From assembly GCF_008086345.1 (NCBI RefSeq), contig NZ_CP043006.1, forward strand, positions 3,222,032 through 3,286,031: a stretch of DNA of 64,000 nucleotides. The letters run 5' to 3'. Positions 62,531 through 64,000 of this stretch are shown here, piece by piece. Source of the DNA: Chitinophaga sp. XS-30 (GTDB lineage: Bacteria > Bacteroidota > Bacteroidia > Chitinophagales > Chitinophagaceae). Under the pieces are notes generated by a model that saw only the letters and a list, made by a program, of their open reading frames with translations, made no database searches and was not told the origin of the DNA. A program made the position numbers and the translations under genes. Position 1 is the stretch's first letter. Each line of letters begins with the position of its first letter.

Positions 62531-64000
62531 ATGGAACGAAAGTGTAATTATTATTTTGCCGCACTTTTCATTGCACTGTCATGTATCGTTCTTCTGCCGG
62601 CAAGGTCAGATGCCCAGGCGCAGCCTGTGGTGACCGGCCGCGTGGTGGAAACCGGAACGAACAGCGTAATGAAAGGCGTGACGGTATCCGTTAAAAACAG
62701 TACCCGTAAAACCTATACAGGTGATGACGGCCGGTATTCCATTAATGCCGGTCCGGATGACGTACTTGTTTTCACCTTCATCAGCATGGAGCGGGTGGAG
62801 GAAAAAATTGCCGGCCGCCAGGTCGTTAATGTCACCATGGTCCCCAAGGAAGAATCCCTGGGAGAAGTGGTGGTCATCGGGTATAACACGGTAAAGCGTG
62901 GAGACCTCACGGGAGCGGTAGGTCAGGCTAACGTCAAAGACATGGCCAAAGCGCCGGTAGGTTCCTTTGCGGAAGCGCTGGCAGGTCGCGTTGCCGGGGT
63001 ACAGGTATCCAGTGTTGACGGACAGCCCGGTGCGGGCGTGAACATCATCGTTCGCGGCCCGGGTTCCCTCACGCAGGACGTATCGCCATTGTACGTGATA
63101 GACGGCTTCCCGGTGGAAGACCTCGATCCGGCTACCATCAACCCGGAAGACATCGAATCGCTCACCATCCTGAAAGATGCCTCTTCCACCGCCATCTACG
63201 GTTCCCGCGCGGCCAACGGCGTGGTGCTTATCCAGACCAAAAGAGGGAAGTCCGGCAAAGCCGCCATTTCCTTCGGCGTTTCTACCGGCTTTCAGCTGGA
63301 ACGCAAAAAAATGGAGCTGATGAGCCCGTATGAATACATCAGATACCAGCTGGAAAGATTTCCCACCACCGGCGAAGGTTGGAGATACCTGGCAGAAGGG
63401 AAGACCCTCGAAGATTACAGGGATGTGGAAGGAGAGGATTTCCAGGATTATGTGTTCACCAAAGGGCAGGTCAATATTTACAACCTCTCGGTCAGAGGCG
63501 GTAATGAACAGACAAGGTATTCGGTGTCCGGATCGCTGTTCGACCAAGATGGCATTATCACCAATACCGGCCTGAAAAGATACACGGCTAGGATGTCCCT
63601 CGACCATACCGTGAGCAAACGCATTAAAGTAGGCTTTACGGCCGGTTACTCGGATGTGACCACCTGGGGGCAGCAGATCAGCAGCACACCCACCAGCAGC
63701 ACATCCAGCTATGTGATGTTCCGTACCTGGGCTTACCGGCCCATCGGATTCCCGGATTCGGACTTCAGCCTGATCGAAGAGCCGGCGGACGAGGCTTCCA
63801 TCACTCCCAGCGATTTCCGGATCAACCCGGTGCTGGACCTGGAGAATCAGTACCAGTACAATTACAATAACCTCTTTGAAGGATTGGGCAATGTCAGCAT
63901 CAATATCCTGGACGACCTGGTGCTGAAAATAAACGGCGGCATAAGGAAAAACGATTATCAGTTCGACAAGTTCTTCAACTCCAAAACCTCCAAAGGCAGT
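62531..64000 (+). CDS. SusC/RagA family TonB-dependent transporter, N-terminal part (runs off the window)
   Basis: The frame is open from the ATG at 62531 to the last base (490 codons, no stop). Signal peptide (LSCIVLLPARSDAQA), a carboxypeptidase-regulatory-like domain (about residues 34-110, 'GRVVETGTNSVMKGVTVSVK'), then 'LGEVVVIGYNTVKRGDLTGAV' and the plug with 'GVNIIVRGPGSLT' and 'IESLTILKDASSTAIYGSRAANGVVLIQTKRG', followed by the first barrel strands. There is no STN domain, unlike the SusC at 30590, so it is not FecR-controlled. A SusD gene should follow. Confidence 0.96.
   Translation, partial: MERKCNYYFAALFIALSCIVLLPARSDAQAQPVVTGRVVETGTNSVMKGVTVSVKNSTRKTYTGDDGRYSINAGPDDVLVFTFISMERVEEKIAGRQVVNVTMVPKEESLGEVVVIGYNTVKRGDLTGAVGQANVKDMAKAPVGSFAEALAGRVAGVQVSSVDGQPGAGVNIIVRGPGSLTQDVSPLYVIDGFPVEDLDPATINPEDIESLTILKDASSTAIYGSRAANGVVLIQTKRGKSGKAAISFGVSTGFQLERKKMELMSPYEYIRYQLERFPTTGEGWRYLAEGKTLEDYRDVEGEDFQDYVFTKGQVNIYNLSVRGGNEQTRYSVSGSLFDQDGIITNTGLKRYTARMSLDHTVSKRIKVGFTAGYSDVTTWGQQISSTPTSSTSSYVMFRTWAYRPIGFPDSDFSLIEEPADEASITPSDFRINPVLDLENQYQYNYNNLFEGLGNVSINILDDLVLKINGGIRKNDYQFDKFFNSKTSKGS

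Noticed and set aside
1..64000. CRISPR arrays, insertion sequences and rRNA
   Set aside because: No regularly spaced repeats, transposase-like proteins or rRNA signatures were seen.

Overview
The window comes from a Bacteroidota chromosome, most likely a Chitinophaga-like member of the Chitinophagaceae (inferred from gene content). Direct support: three SusC/SusD-type components, an ECF sigma/FecR pair, TlpA-type thioredoxins with DUF4369-like N-termini, many lipoprotein signals, weak Shine-Dalgarno signals, and several promoters with the Bacteroidota -7 box TAnnTTTG. About 50 genes are present. Most have roughly 50% GC codon usage, but about 17.8-25.8 kb is clearly more AT-rich and reads as an accessory island starting at tRNA-Ser(UGA).

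Layout. 0-6.5 kb: SusD lipoprotein, Tat-type Gfo/Idh/MocA oxidoreductase and a large secreted HEAT protein with two DUF1080 domains, the end of a polysaccharide/sugar-derivative utilisation locus. 6.8-17.4 kb: small membrane protein, MsrA, Smr-less MutS2-like ATPase, AraC regulator and a complete RND tripartite efflux operon. 17.7-25.8 kb: tRNA-Ser and the island, comprising small Cys-rich proteins, an HNH nuclease, a coiled-coil protein, a DUF4407 membrane protein, an HSDR_N-type nuclease, a TPR histidine kinase/response regulator pair, a tiny secreted peptide and a conserved unknown membrane protein. 25.9-36.1 kb: methyltransferase and a minus-strand sigma-FecR-SusC-SusD-TlpA-TlpA operon. 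36.4-40 kb: SRPBCC-DinB fusion, ArsR with two SRPBCC proteins, and an AraC regulator.

40-64 kb is a long carbohydrate or amino-sugar catabolism region. It has a frameshifted ThuA/PVC-dehydrogenase/cupredoxin gene, sugar epimerase, Gfo/Idh oxidoreductase, three small unknowns, a divergent Nramp-like transporter, NAD-epimerase, DHDPS-family aldolase, M20 peptidase/deacylase, secreted unknown, HiPIP, a second PVC-type dehydrogenase, a Tat-exported DegT-family aminotransferase, a beta-propeller, a frameshifted neutral-ceramidase-like gene, a TIM-barrel lipoprotein and the start of a SusC transporter. Three promoters in this region share a LacI-type palindrome (core ACGTTA) set just downstream of a TAnnTTCG box. 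This suggests one regulon for the transporter/aldolase operon, the dehydrogenase-HiPIP operon and the aminotransferase operon. No LacI gene lies in the window.

The best candidates for something undescribed are the compact HNH/coiled-coil/DUF4407/HSDR_N gene set beside the tRNA (possible defence module), the two-component system with AATTCC repeats shared with its divergent neighbour, and the ACGTTA regulon combining a metal-motif-less Nramp protein with an exported PLP aminotransferase. Two long genes carry apparent +1 frameshifts, which may be real decay or assembly errors.
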